DNA from: Hyphomonas chukchiensis
Lineage (GTDB): Bacteria; Pseudomonadota; Alphaproteobacteria; Caulobacterales; Hyphomonadaceae
Direction of reading: 5' to 3'
DNA length: 64,000 nt
Assembly: GCF_000682695.1 (NCBI RefSeq)
Contig: NZ_AWFG01000074.1
Coordinates: 1 to 64,000 of the forward strand
The translations under genes were made by a program, and so were the position numbers. A model generated the notes under the pieces. It worked only from the letters and a program-made list of their open reading frames with translations, did no database searches and was not told the DNA's origin. Shown piece by piece: positions 52,601 to 60,736 of the stretch; position 1 is the first letter of the stretch, and each line of letters opens with the position of its first letter.

Positions 52601-55600
52601 AACTGCGCGCCGCCATCACTGCGCACCCGAATGTCGAAATCACGATCATCTATTCCGATCATGACTGCCTGATCGGCGGTCCCTCAGCGGCCTGCCGCGC
52701 GGTCGCGGAGTCGCTCGGCCCCCGCGCCGGCGCCGCCATGCACCAGCATCTCATCGTCCATGCCAAGGCCATGAAGCCCTTCGAGGATCAGTGGCGAACG
52801 CTGCACACGCGCGCCGTCTCTCGCGTCTCCGGCATCCGGCTTTATGCCAACGCCATAAATGCCAGCTACACGCCAACCAAGGCGCGCGTCGCCGACATGC
52901 TGACACGTCAGGCCGTCGATACCGTAGATTTCCCACCCACCGTGCTGCAGGCCTATGACGACGGCGTGCGCACCTTTGTCGAACTCGGCCCCCGCGCCAC
53001 GCTCAGCCGCGCGATCTCCAGCATCCTTGGTGACAAGCCCCACGTCGCCGTCGCCACCGACCGGATCGTCGCGTCAGACCTCGCCCAGATCGCCCACCTT
53101 ACCGCCACGCTTTTCGCGGATGGCCGCAATATCAATATTGCCCGTGTCGCCGAAAGGCTCGATGCCGCCCGCAACAATCCCTGGACAGGAACCGACCCCA
53201 TGCCCCTCACGACACCGGTTCACTATCCAACCCCCAGGATCCCGCAATCACGCAGCGCGCCAGCAGACGGCCTGCCACCCGCGCCAGCCCTGCCCGTGCC
53301 GCACTACGCCCATAGCGGCGCCGTCACTGTCGCGCCCACGCCGCCACCCTGCTCAGGTCCAAAACCCCGCACACCGGGCGCCCCACCCCGCAAGGTCGTC
53401 TCCGGCAACGAGCCGCTCGCGCCGCGCGCGCCGACTGGCCCGGCATGGACACGTCCTGCCATCGAAGCCGCCTCACGCGGCCTCATGTCGGATTTCTTTG
53501 GCCCCGAATTTATCGGACAGGACCAGTTCGCCCGTCAGGTTCGCCTACCCGCGCCGCCGCTCCTCCTTGTTGACCGCATCACCGGCATCGATGCCGAAGC
53601 AGGTGTCGAAAGCCTCGGTGTCATCTGGACCGAGACAGACCTCACCGCCGACGACTGGCACGTCCGCAATGGCCGCGTCCGCCCCGGCCCGTTGATCGAA
53701 TGCGGTCAGGCCGACCTCACCTTGATTGGCTGGATGGGCGCCGACCTGAAAAACCGTAGCGAGCGCGTCTACCGCCTCCTCGGCTGCGAGATCACCTTCC
53801 ACGATGGCGGCCTGCCCGGCCCCGGCGACACACTCGCCTTCCAGATAGAGATCACGGGCCACGCCACGCTTGCGGGCGTGCGCATGTTCTTCTTCCAGTA
53901 TGACTGCATGGTCGGTGACCGGAAGGTCTTCTCTGTCCGCAACGGTCAGGCCGGCTTCTTCACCGATGACGAACTCGCCTCCGGCAAGGGCGTCATCTGG
54001 GACGCCGCCACCCACGCCCCCACTATCGCCACACCGCACCCCTTCGACACGTCCCGCGCCAGCGCCAAGCGCGCCTTCACAGCCACCGACCTTGCCGCCT
54101 TCCGCACCGGAGACGCCTATGCCTGCTTCGGCAAGGGCTTCGAATTCTGCGCCGCCCATTCCCGCACACCCCACCTGCCGGACGACAAGCTCGCCTTCTT
54201 CGACGAAATCACAACCTTCGATCCCGCCGGTGGCCCGTGGGGACGCGGCTATCTCAAGGCCCGCGCCCATGTGCCAACGGATGCCTGGTTCTATCGGGGC
54301 CACTTCCACGAAGACCCCTGCATGCCCGGCACGCTGATGGCCGAAGCCGCCGTTCAGGCGCTCGAATTCTACGCCGCCGCCGCAGGTCTGACTATCGAAC
54401 GCGACGGCTATGTTTTCGAGCCCATGCCCGGCGAAACCGCGAAATTCGTCTGTCGTGGACAGGTCATTCCCGACCGCGATCATGAAGTGAACTACGAAGT
54501 CTTCATCGAAGACATCGTGGATGGTGAAAGCCCGGTGCTCTATGCTTCCCTCCTCGCCTGCTCGGACGGCAAGAAGGTCTTCCACTGCCCACGCTTCGCC
54601 ATTCGCCTCCGCAAGGACTGGCCCGCGCCGCACACCACCGACACACCCCTCCGTGTCGGCCCTATGGGCGAAAGCCGGGGCGACCATGCCGCCCTGCTGA
54701 ACTGCGCCGCCAGTGCGCCGTCTTCCGCCTTCGGCGAACTCTACCGCCCGTTCGACACAGCCGGCCGCGCCCCACGCCTGCCCCAGCCGCCCTATCACAT
54801 GATGACCCGCGTCACGCAGGTCTCGACCCGCCCCGGCGTCAAGGAAGCCGGCGCCAACATTACCGCCGAATACGACATTCCCGCCGACGCATGGTATTTC
54901 CGCGACAATGCCAACGGCGCCATGCCCTTTGCCGTCCTCTCCGAAATCGTCCTGCAGCCATGCGGCTGGCTCGCCAGCCATTGCGGCTTTGCCCTCGAAG
55001 GCGGCGAACGCTTCCGCAATCTCGACGGCGACGGTGAAGTCTTCATGGAAGTTGGCCCACAGGACGGCACCATCATTGTTGACACGACACTGACCTCCTT
55101 CTCCAAGGTCGGCCCGATGACGATTGTCGCCTTTGCCCTCAAGACCCGGCTCGCCAACGGCCGCCCGGTCATGAACCTGAAAACCCAGTTCGGCTTCTTC
55201 CCCGCTGCCGCCCTTGTCCGGCAGGCAGGCCTCGCCGTCACAGACGCCCACCGCGCCCTGCTGAACCTCGCCCCGAACCGTGACGGCAAACTGCCCGCCG
55301 CCCCTGTCGCGCGCGGCGAGCTGCGCATGCTCGACCGGCTCGACTATTTCGACGCGAACGGCGGCGCGGCCGGCCTCGGCCTCGCGCGTGGACGCCAATC
55401 CGTCGATCCGCACGCCTGGTACTTCAAGGCCCACTTCTTCCAGGATCCGGTCCAGCCGGGATCGCTGGGCCTCGACGCCCTCGTCCAGCTCCTCTCCCAT
55501 GCTGCCTGCCTGAAAGGCCTCGCAAACGGCATGACCGCGCCGCGCTTCGAAACGGTCGCCGCTGGTGCGCCGGTCAAATGGATGTACAGGGGACAGGTCG

Positions 55601-55758
55601 CGCCTGACAAACAGGAAGTCACAACCGTCATGGAAATCATGGACATCGCAGCCTCCGGAAGCCGCACGCTCATCACCGGCAAGGGCAGCCTCTGGTGTGA
55701 CGGCCTGCGCATCTATGAGGCGAGCCCGCTGACAATCGCTCTGGAAGATCGGCCCTAG
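49660..55758 (+). CDS. pfaC: PfaC-like synthase subunit (KS-CLF-AT-DH-DH)
   Basis: A 2032-residue multienzyme. Ketosynthase (about 1-425; Cys172 in DAACASS, His306 in ECHATGT, His342 in TGHLITVAG). Chain-length-factor-like KS (about 430-760) in which the nucleophile region reads SSEGASGLAAL, so Cys is replaced by Gly. Acyltransferase (about 830-1150; GLSLGE, Ser918, the usual His before Ser replaced by Leu). A Pro-rich linker, then two FabA-type double-hotdog dehydratases (about 1260-2030) with active-site motifs HFHEDPCMPG (His1548) and HFFQDPVQPGSLGLDA (His1925). The order matches myxobacterial Pfa3 except that no C-terminal glycerophosphate acyltransferase follows. The start at 49660 overlaps the ketoreductase stop (ATGA), with GGAG upstream; ATG 49648 is the alternative. 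Confidence 0.9.
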   Translation: MTAFEPIAIVGQGCVLPGALSPEALWKAVVGNECLITRAPKGAFGLTDAEEAASRYVAGFVTGFDTVFDPTRAKLSGLNAAALDPVCQWPLHAARQAWDEAGKTNTTADKRGVFLANLSYPSRAKAAYAADIWTHGTSSRPATDAFNSGFPAHVLAQAIGATGPVLALDAACASSLYALEIACRKLQTHQIDVALVGAVNAADSLILHIGFEALQALSPTGRSRPFIKGADGLVPSEGAVAVVLKRLSDVTLGDTVHGVIRAIGLSNDGKRKGLLAPDATGQAEAMRRAYADADIAPDSLDFLECHATGTPVGDSVEIAAASSVFGTDRNLPIGSLKANTGHLITVAGLASLLKLTQAMANETLPPMPLDGQLIDALSSPALHPLSKPENWKTSGSPRRAAISNFGFGGNNAHLILDQHEPTTGAIQVALPDAPEDDIVICSAALMGGADSGERDVLRRLMNHPVSPAKPCETVGADPRHARTPPNDLLQAEAQQLAVLSLSRAVLEKVSRPDPERAGVFVGMGCAADSARWLLRERAAKAFGPTPGTPEHAKAQEGIAPPLQAATVLGAMANMTANRITSAEDLRGQGYAISSEGASGLAALDVACDALRAGRLDMAVVAAADFATETVTKAALAELGTENPGDMAAALVLKRRSDAEAAGDPILATVGKVTWVPSGEPATPLISTAYGTAPTAAPLFELAAAALLMARDQIITPDAAIPNLTGEPATHTVTAPATSLSHGASVSLTGAPPKPSPDPLRAPPHLFWASGATPASLATKLRSGKTGGKGKCRIALLAADKSKRDALIETAATALESGTPPDGPGIYYGEGEPDGELAFVFTGSAAVYPRMSRGLFMAFPELAQQIATMSRATEMADLLTRSELTEFEQLCAGTLVSQAHTILLRDILEVTPTAALGLSLGETNALFAFGFWKDPGKLLDEIEDAAMYERHLGGDFETAQAAWGPNVPSDWSNWHIQAPLEKLRAAITAHPNVEITIIYSDHDCLIGGPSAACRAVAESLGPRAGAAMHQHLIVHAKAMKPFEDQWRTLHTRAVSRVSGIRLYANAINASYTPTKARVADMLTRQAVDTVDFPPTVLQAYDDGVRTFVELGPRATLSRAISSILGDKPHVAVATDRIVASDLAQIAHLTATLFADGRNINIARVAERLDAARNNPWTGTDPMPLTTPVHYPTPRIPQSRSAPADGLPPAPALPVPHYAHSGAVTVAPTPPPCSGPKPRTPGAPPRKVVSGNEPLAPRAPTGPAWTRPAIEAASRGLMSDFFGPEFIGQDQFARQVRLPAPPLLLVDRITGIDAEAGVESLGVIWTETDLTADDWHVRNGRVRPGPLIECGQADLTLIGWMGADLKNRSERVYRLLGCEITFHDGGLPGPGDTLAFQIEITGHATLAGVRMFFFQYDCMVGDRKVFSVRNGQAGFFTDDELASGKGVIWDAATHAPTIATPHPFDTSRASAKRAFTATDLAAFRTGDAYACFGKGFEFCAAHSRTPHLPDDKLAFFDEITTFDPAGGPWGRGYLKARAHVPTDAWFYRGHFHEDPCMPGTLMAEAAVQALEFYAAAAGLTIERDGYVFEPMPGETAKFVCRGQVIPDRDHEVNYEVFIEDIVDGESPVLYASLLACSDGKKVFHCPRFAIRLRKDWPAPHTTDTPLRVGPMGESRGDHAALLNCAASAPSSAFGELYRPFDTAGRAPRLPQPPYHMMTRVTQVSTRPGVKEAGANITAEYDIPADAWYFRDNANGAMPFAVLSEIVLQPCGWLASHCGFALEGGERFRNLDGDGEVFMEVGPQDGTIIVDTTLTSFSKVGPMTIVAFALKTRLANGRPVMNLKTQFGFFPAAALVRQAGLAVTDAHRALLNLAPNRDGKLPAAPVARGELRMLDRLDYFDANGGAAGLGLARGRQSVDPHAWYFKAHFFQDPVQPGSLGLDALVQLLSHAACLKGLANGMTAPRFETVAAGAPVKWMYRGQVAPDKQEVTTVMEIMDIAASGSRTLITGKGSLWCDGLRIYEASPLTIALEDRP

Positions 55759-56474
55759 TCGCGCGCAATCGCAAGGCTCAGGGCCACCTCGCCCTCCCAG
55801 CCGGACCAAACACTATAGGTTACACCTGCCACGCTGATCTCGCGGAGCGGCTGCGCATCACCTGCGAGCCCTTCAACCGGCACGGCAACCGTTTTGGCGC
55901 CGCCGCGCAAGCCACGCCCCGTGGCTTTCAAAACGGCCTCCTTTATGGTCCACAGTGTAAAGAAAGCCCGCAGCGTCTGCTCCGGCTTATTTTCCGCCAA
56001 TGCCGTGAACGCCGCCGTCTCGGGCTCGCTGCACACCATCCCCAGCATGGCGCGCCAGTCGAGGGGCCGCATGACCTCCACATCCGCACCGATCGCACGG
56101 CCATCCCCCAACGCCAAAAGCGTCCAGCCGCCACTGCGCGAAATGGAAACGCTCCGCTCAGGCGCATTCTCGAGGTGCGGAGGCCCCTCGTCCGAGCGGG
56201 TGAGTCGTACGTCATCCGCACTTATCCCGAGCCGCTGCGCAATCATGGCCCGTGCACAGACAAGCGAATCCCGCAGACGCCTTGCCGCCCCGGCATCGAC
56301 CAATTTCGCCACCCGAACACCCTCGTCTTCGCGCATTGGGGGAATGGCATCGCCTTCAGCTGCCGCCCAGGTTGCGCTGTCGCACAATGTCGCCTCAATG
56401 GCTTTAAATGGTGCGACGACTTTTACGAAGGCGGGGAAACGCGGCGAAAGCCCGGTGTTTGCATCTGTTTCCAT
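55755..56474 (-). CDS. Sfp-type 4'-phosphopantetheinyl transferase
   Basis: Activates carrier proteins by transferring phosphopantetheine from CoA to the ACP serine; the likely partner of the two ACPs of the adjacent synthase (role of PfaE). The 239 residues carry the Sfp motifs: GADVEVMRPLDW (magnesium-binding Asp and Glu) near 125-136 and FFTLWTIKEAVLKATGRGL (W-x3-KEA-x2-K) near 168-186. The C-terminal end converges on pfaC so tightly that both stop codons fall within the palindrome CTAG (55755-55758). Confidence 0.92.
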   Translation of the reverse strand: METDANTGLSPRFPAFVKVVAPFKAIEATLCDSATWAAAEGDAIPPMREDEGVRVAKLVDAGAARRLRDSLVCARAMIAQRLGISADDVRLTRSDEGPPHLENAPERSVSISRSGGWTLLALGDGRAIGADVEVMRPLDWRAMLGMVCSEPETAAFTALAENKPEQTLRAFFTLWTIKEAVLKATGRGLRGGAKTVAVPVEGLAGDAQPLREISVAGVTYSVWSGWEGEVALSLAIARD

Positions 56475-56862
56475 ACGTTATCCGGATCCGTCGGTGGGCA
56501 ATTTCAGGCTGATATCTGCCCCAGAGGCCTGTTTTAAGACGATTTCGTGCTTCGGATACAGGAATCTCTGCATGCATGCTGTGCAATTGCCCGCCATCTG
56601 CACCCACAGCATTTGAGCACTTGCAACAAATTGCAAGGTGCAGCATTGGTTGCGTGGGTCGGTTGTCAGGGGTGTCATTGCAGCATGGTAATGCTGCGCC
56701 GCAAAATAACCAAAATTCTCAGTGAAACGAAAGCTGAGGTGAGGCGTATTGCCCGGTTGGAAGGCGCTATCAATAGCGTCAGCAATCTGCTGGGCGTTTT
56801 TGTTGCCTCATGAAATTCGTAACACTTTGAAAGACCATGGCGTAGCCGACAATGAGGTTGCC
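56475..56862. other. 388-nt intergenic leader of opgG
   Basis: This gap between the divergent phosphopantetheinyl transferase and opgG is less GC-rich than its surroundings. It holds several dyads: TTGCA-AC-AAATTGCAA with flanking GCAC/GTGC (56617-56642), the perfect hairpin GCAGCAT-GGTA-ATGCTGC (56680-56697) and CGCTAT-CA-ATAGCG (56765-56778). A possible 42-codon reading frame lies within. It most likely contains divergent promoters and a structured opgG leader. No known riboswitch is recognised. Confidence 0.5.
56685..56813 (+). CDS. possible small protein or leader peptide upstream of opgG
   Basis: A 42-codon frame beginning MVMLRRKITKILSETKAEV and ending GVFVAS, basic and amphipathic in its first half and more hydrophobic at its end. 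AGGGG lies about 12 nt upstream of the ATG, a poor distance. It ends 49 nt before the proposed opgG start and overlaps two of the dyads. Chance is a real alternative. Confidence 0.2.
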   Translation: MVMLRRKITKILSETKAEVRRIARLEGAINSVSNLLGVFVAS

Positions 56863-58602
56863 TTGAAACTGACTGAACGTCCTTACTTCATTCCTGCTGT
56901 CGCCCTTGGCGCAGCGACGCTCATCCTTGCGGGTGGCGCCCTCATCGCATCCATGTCGTCCAGTCCGTCGCGCAAGGCCGCAGACGATGGCGCCGCCGCC
57001 ACGACCGCAGACATCGAAGCCACTGATCCGGATAATGCGGGCCTTCCCCCAACCGCCCCGGTGGTCACCCCGCTCGACTCGGTCGCGGACATAACCACTG
57101 AACCGCTCGGAGAAATCGAGACCGACACCGTCAAGGTCGCATCCGCGGCACCCACGTCCGCGCCCGCGCCAGCCGCAGCGCCTTTCAGCTTTGAACAGGT
57201 CATCAACAAGGCCCAGGCCCTGTCCGAACACGAAGTCCAGAAATCCCCGCCCGTGCCATCCTCCGCCGCAGCGCTCAATTACGACCAGTATCGCCGCGTC
57301 GAATTCAAGCGCGAGGCGGCCGAGTGGACCCCCGACGAATCGGTTCCGTTCCGCGTTCACTATGATCCGCGCGGCTACCTCTTCAATGACGAGGTCAAGC
57401 TCAATATCATCGAGAACGGCGTGGCCAAGCCCCGCGCCTATAATGAAGCAGATTTCTCCTTCTTCGACCTCCCGCTCTCAGATGAAGACAAGAAGGCCCT
57501 CGGCTTTGCGGGCTTCCATGTCACCACGCCGCTCAATTCCTCCGGCAAGTGGGACGACCTGATAAGCTTCAAGGGCGCCAGTTTCTTCCGCGCCCTCAGC
57601 GCCGGAACAGTCTATGGCGCTTCGGCACGGGGCGTCGCCATCTCCACCGCATCGCCGTCGGGCGAAGAGTTCCCGTCCTTCCGTGAATTCTGGCTGGTGA
57701 AGCCTGAACCCGGGGCGCATGCGATGACAGTCTACGCCCTGCTCAACGGCCAGAGCATGACCGGCGCCTTCCGGTTCGTCATCACGCCCGGCACCGCCAC
57801 GATGATCGACGTCGAGGCGGTATTCTTCCCGCGCCGCAAGCTCACCGAAGTCGGCATCGCGCCGATCACGTCAATGTATTATTTCTCGCCCCAGAGCATC
57901 AATCGCGGCAACCGCGACTATCGCGTCGCGGTCCACGATTCCGAAGGCCTGATGATGGAGCTGCAGAACGGCGAATGGGTCTGGCGTCCCCTCGCCAACC
58001 CCAGCCAGCTCGAAATCTCCAGCTTCGCGACCGAGCCACCGCTGGGCTTCGGTCTGATCCAGCGCCATCGCGACTTCAAGGACTATGACGATCTTGAAGC
58101 CAGCTACGAGCGCCGCCCGAATGTCTGGATCGCCCCAAAAGGCGATTGGGGGCCCGGCAACCTGACTCTCGTCGAAATCCCCACAACCAACGAGTACAAC
58201 GATAATATCGTTGTCTCCTGGCGCCCCAAGGCTGCCTGGGACGCTGGCAAGCCCGTTCGTCTCGCCTACCAGATGACCTGGAGCCTGCCACAGCCGGTTG
58301 TCGCGCCCGTTGCCCGCATCACGGCCACGAAAGTCGGCATTTCGCCGAGCACAAAACGCCCGGTCTTCCTGATCGACTTTGAATCCGACAATGACGCCCT
58401 CCTGCGGGATGCCATTCCGGAAGTCTCGACATCGGCAGGTACGATCATTGCACCTGTCGTGCGCCCCAACCCGGATACAGGCGGGATGCGTCTCAGCTTT
58501 GAGCTGGACACCAAGGATGCCAGCCTGTCGGAACTGCGTGCTCGCCTGACCAAGGCTGATCGCCCGGTCTCCGAAACCTGGCTCTACCGCTGGAGACCTT
58601 GA
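56863..58602 (+). CDS. opgG: periplasmic glucan biosynthesis protein OpgG
   Basis: Periplasmic protein needed for osmoregulated periplasmic glucans. Proposed product of 579 residues: an N-terminal membrane segment/signal (YFIPAVALGAATLILAGGAL), an Ala/Thr/Pro-rich spacer to about 105, then the MdoG domain (FSFEQVINKAQALSEHEVQ onward, with VPFRVHYDPRGYLFNDEVKLN, SFFRALSAGTVYGASARG and FVITPGTATMIDVEAVFFPR). The start is taken as TTG 56863 with GAGG 7 nt upstream; the frame is open back to TTG 56749, and no ATG gives a sensible N-terminus. The stop overlaps opgH (TGATG). Confidence 0.88.
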   Translation: MKLTERPYFIPAVALGAATLILAGGALIASMSSSPSRKAADDGAAATTADIEATDPDNAGLPPTAPVVTPLDSVADITTEPLGEIETDTVKVASAAPTSAPAPAAAPFSFEQVINKAQALSEHEVQKSPPVPSSAAALNYDQYRRVEFKREAAEWTPDESVPFRVHYDPRGYLFNDEVKLNIIENGVAKPRAYNEADFSFFDLPLSDEDKKALGFAGFHVTTPLNSSGKWDDLISFKGASFFRALSAGTVYGASARGVAISTASPSGEEFPSFREFWLVKPEPGAHAMTVYALLNGQSMTGAFRFVITPGTATMIDVEAVFFPRRKLTEVGIAPITSMYYFSPQSINRGNRDYRVAVHDSEGLMMELQNGEWVWRPLANPSQLEISSFATEPPLGFGLIQRHRDFKDYDDLEASYERRPNVWIAPKGDWGPGNLTLVEIPTTNEYNDNIVVSWRPKAAWDAGKPVRLAYQMTWSLPQPVVAPVARITATKVGISPSTKRPVFLIDFESDNDALLRDAIPEVSTSAGTIIAPVVRPNPDTGGMRLSFELDTKDASLSELRARLTKADRPVSETWLYRWRP

Positions 58603-60722
58603 TGATTACATTTCGCGCCCGCCCTGCCGAATTTCCCATCTCAATGCCGGATCAGGCATTCGAGACAGCGCCAACGGTCAACCGTAACGCTCCGAGATCG
58701 CAGATGTGGCGCAAGGTGACACTGTTCGGCCTGTCCATCATTCTGGCCGGCTGGGCCACCATCGAAATGTACCACGTGCTCAACGTGTCCGGCGTGACAT
58801 CGCTTGAGCAATTGCTGCTCGTTGTCTTCTGCATCAACATCAGCTGGATTGCCTACGCCTTCGTCAGCAGCACGATCGGCTTTATCGCGGCCATGGTGGG
58901 CCTCGTCCGGAAGCGCCGTGCCACACCCGGCCCCGCCTTGCTTACCGGCCGCACCGTCATCGTCTTCCCGATCTATAATGAGAGCGTCGACCGCGTCTTC
59001 GCAACCGTCGAATCAACCGCCGAATCCCTCGCCAACGCACCCGGCCGCTTCGAATGCTTCATTCTCAGCGACACAAATGACCCGGAAGTCGCCCTGCAGG
59101 AAGAAGCCGCATTCGAGCTGATGCGCACGCGTCTATCACCCGGCGTTCTCGTCCACTATCGCCGCCGCACGATGAACGTTCACCGCAAGTCCGGCAACAT
59201 CCGCGATTTCATCACGCGCTGGGGCGGCCGCTACGACTACATGATCGTGTTTGACGCCGACAGCTTCATGGATCGCGAAACGCTGATCGAACTGGCCCGC
59301 CGCATGGAAGCCTCGCCCGCCACAGGCCTCATCCAGACCATTCCCCAGCTGGTCGGCGGTCGCACCCTCTTCTCGCGCACCCAGCAGTTCGCTGCCGCCC
59401 TCTATGGCCCCGTCCTGGGCAGCGGCCTGGCCTGGTGGGCCCAGAACGAAGGCAACTTCTGGGGCCACAACGCCATCCTCCGGATCGAAGCGCTTGCCAG
59501 CGCAGCGGGCCTGCCCGAAATCCCCGGCCGCGCGCCGTTCGGCGGCTCCATCCTCAGCCACGACTTTGTCGAAGCCGCGCTCCTGCGCCGCGCTGGCTGG
59601 AACGTCCAGATCGCTCCCGAACTCGGTGGTTCCTACGAGCAGGGCCCGCCCTCGATCATCGACCTGTCGATCCGCGACCGTCGCTGGTGCCAGGGCAACA
59701 TGCAGCATATGGCCGTGCTCCTGAAGACGCACGGTCTGACCTTTACCAGCCGCATGCACCTGATGATCGGGATCTTCTCCTATCTCGCCTCGCCGCTTTG
59801 GCTGCTCTTCATCACCATCGGTATGATGCTGTCCCTGCAGAACATGTTCCTGACGCCGGAATATTTCGGCGAGTCGGCCGCCCTCTTCCCATCGTGGCCC
59901 GTGATCGACTCCGAACGGTCCCTGCATCTCTTCCTGATCACCATGGCCATCCTGTTCGCGCCCAAGCTTTACGGCATGATCTACGGCTTTGCCGCGCCGC
60001 GCTGGCGCAATACGGTCGGCCTGCTGCGCACCTTCTACGGAGTGCTCGCCGAGACGATCATCTCGGTCCTTCTGGCGCCCGTCCTGCTGGTCGAGCAGAC
60101 CGTCGCGGTCTACCGCGTCTTCACGGGCCGGGACGGCGGCTGGAATCCCCAGCATCGGGAATCCAATGAGTACAGCCTCAAGGACACGTTCCGCCACCAC
60201 ACGCCCGCCATCGTGCTCGGCGTGCTGCTGACGGTCTCCGCCTTCGCCATCTCGCCGCTCTTCGCGGCCTGGCTCGCGCCCGCCACGATCGGCATGGTGC
60301 TGGCGGCGACGCTGTCATGGTGGACCGGCCGTGAACGCAGTGGCGACGCTGCCAACCGCATGAACCTGCTGCACAGCCCGGACGAGATCGACCCGCCCAA
60401 GTCGTTCCTCGATTCGGTTGCCGACCGCGCCCACTACGAAGGCCTTATCTCCCCGACCATCGCTGGGCTCTTTGCAGACCGCAACCTGCGCACACGCCGG
60501 ACACATCTGGTCGACAGCTACTGGCCGCTCGAGCGTGCCGAGGTGCACACGCCGCTGGCGCTTGCCCGCGCCCGCGCAGAACGCCTGCCATCGATTGAGG
60601 AATATATCAGCGCGCTGGCACCCAAAGAGATGCTCGCCCTGCTGAACTCACCACGCGACCTTGAAAAGGTGGTGGATCACTATGGTGCCCGCGAGCAGCA
60701 ATACTCCACGGGCACCACGTGA
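58602..60722 (+). CDS. opgH: periplasmic glucan glucosyltransferase OpgH
   Basis: Inner-membrane GT2 glycosyltransferase that builds and exports the beta-glucan backbone. The product of about 706 residues has two N-terminal membrane helices (about 38-60 and 68-95), a cytosolic GT2 domain with IVFPIYNESVDRVFAT, VFDADSFMD and the acceptor motif DRRWCQGNMQH, and about six C-terminal membrane helices. The start ATG shares a base with the opgG stop. It is shorter than E. coli OpgH (near 850), missing mostly N-terminal cytosolic sequence, as in other alphaproteobacteria. Confidence 0.92.
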   Translation: MITFRARPAEFPISMPDQAFETAPTVNRNAPRSQMWRKVTLFGLSIILAGWATIEMYHVLNVSGVTSLEQLLLVVFCINISWIAYAFVSSTIGFIAAMVGLVRKRRATPGPALLTGRTVIVFPIYNESVDRVFATVESTAESLANAPGRFECFILSDTNDPEVALQEEAAFELMRTRLSPGVLVHYRRRTMNVHRKSGNIRDFITRWGGRYDYMIVFDADSFMDRETLIELARRMEASPATGLIQTIPQLVGGRTLFSRTQQFAAALYGPVLGSGLAWWAQNEGNFWGHNAILRIEALASAAGLPEIPGRAPFGGSILSHDFVEAALLRRAGWNVQIAPELGGSYEQGPPSIIDLSIRDRRWCQGNMQHMAVLLKTHGLTFTSRMHLMIGIFSYLASPLWLLFITIGMMLSLQNMFLTPEYFGESAALFPSWPVIDSERSLHLFLITMAILFAPKLYGMIYGFAAPRWRNTVGLLRTFYGVLAETIISVLLAPVLLVEQTVAVYRVFTGRDGGWNPQHRESNEYSLKDTFRHHTPAIVLGVLLTVSAFAISPLFAAWLAPATIGMVLAATLSWWTGRERSGDAANRMNLLHSPDEIDPPKSFLDSVADRAHYEGLISPTIAGLFADRNLRTRRTHLVDSYWPLERAEVHTPLALARARAERLPSIEEYISALAPKEMLALLNSPRDLEKVVDHYGAREQQYSTGTT

Positions 60723-60736
60723 GACTTTAGCGTCGC

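Noticed and set aside
53545-55809. 754-codon open frame on the minus strand
   Set aside because: Antisense to the dehydratase domains of pfaC, with no recognisable fold and no ribosome site.
56749-56862. Longer opgG N-terminus from TTG 56749
   Set aside because: It would place 38 extra residues before the membrane segment, without a ribosome site, in a region rich in dyads. TTG 56863 has GAGG at a good distance.
59136-60200. 354-codon open frame on the minus strand
   Set aside because: Antisense to the glycosyltransferase core of opgH.
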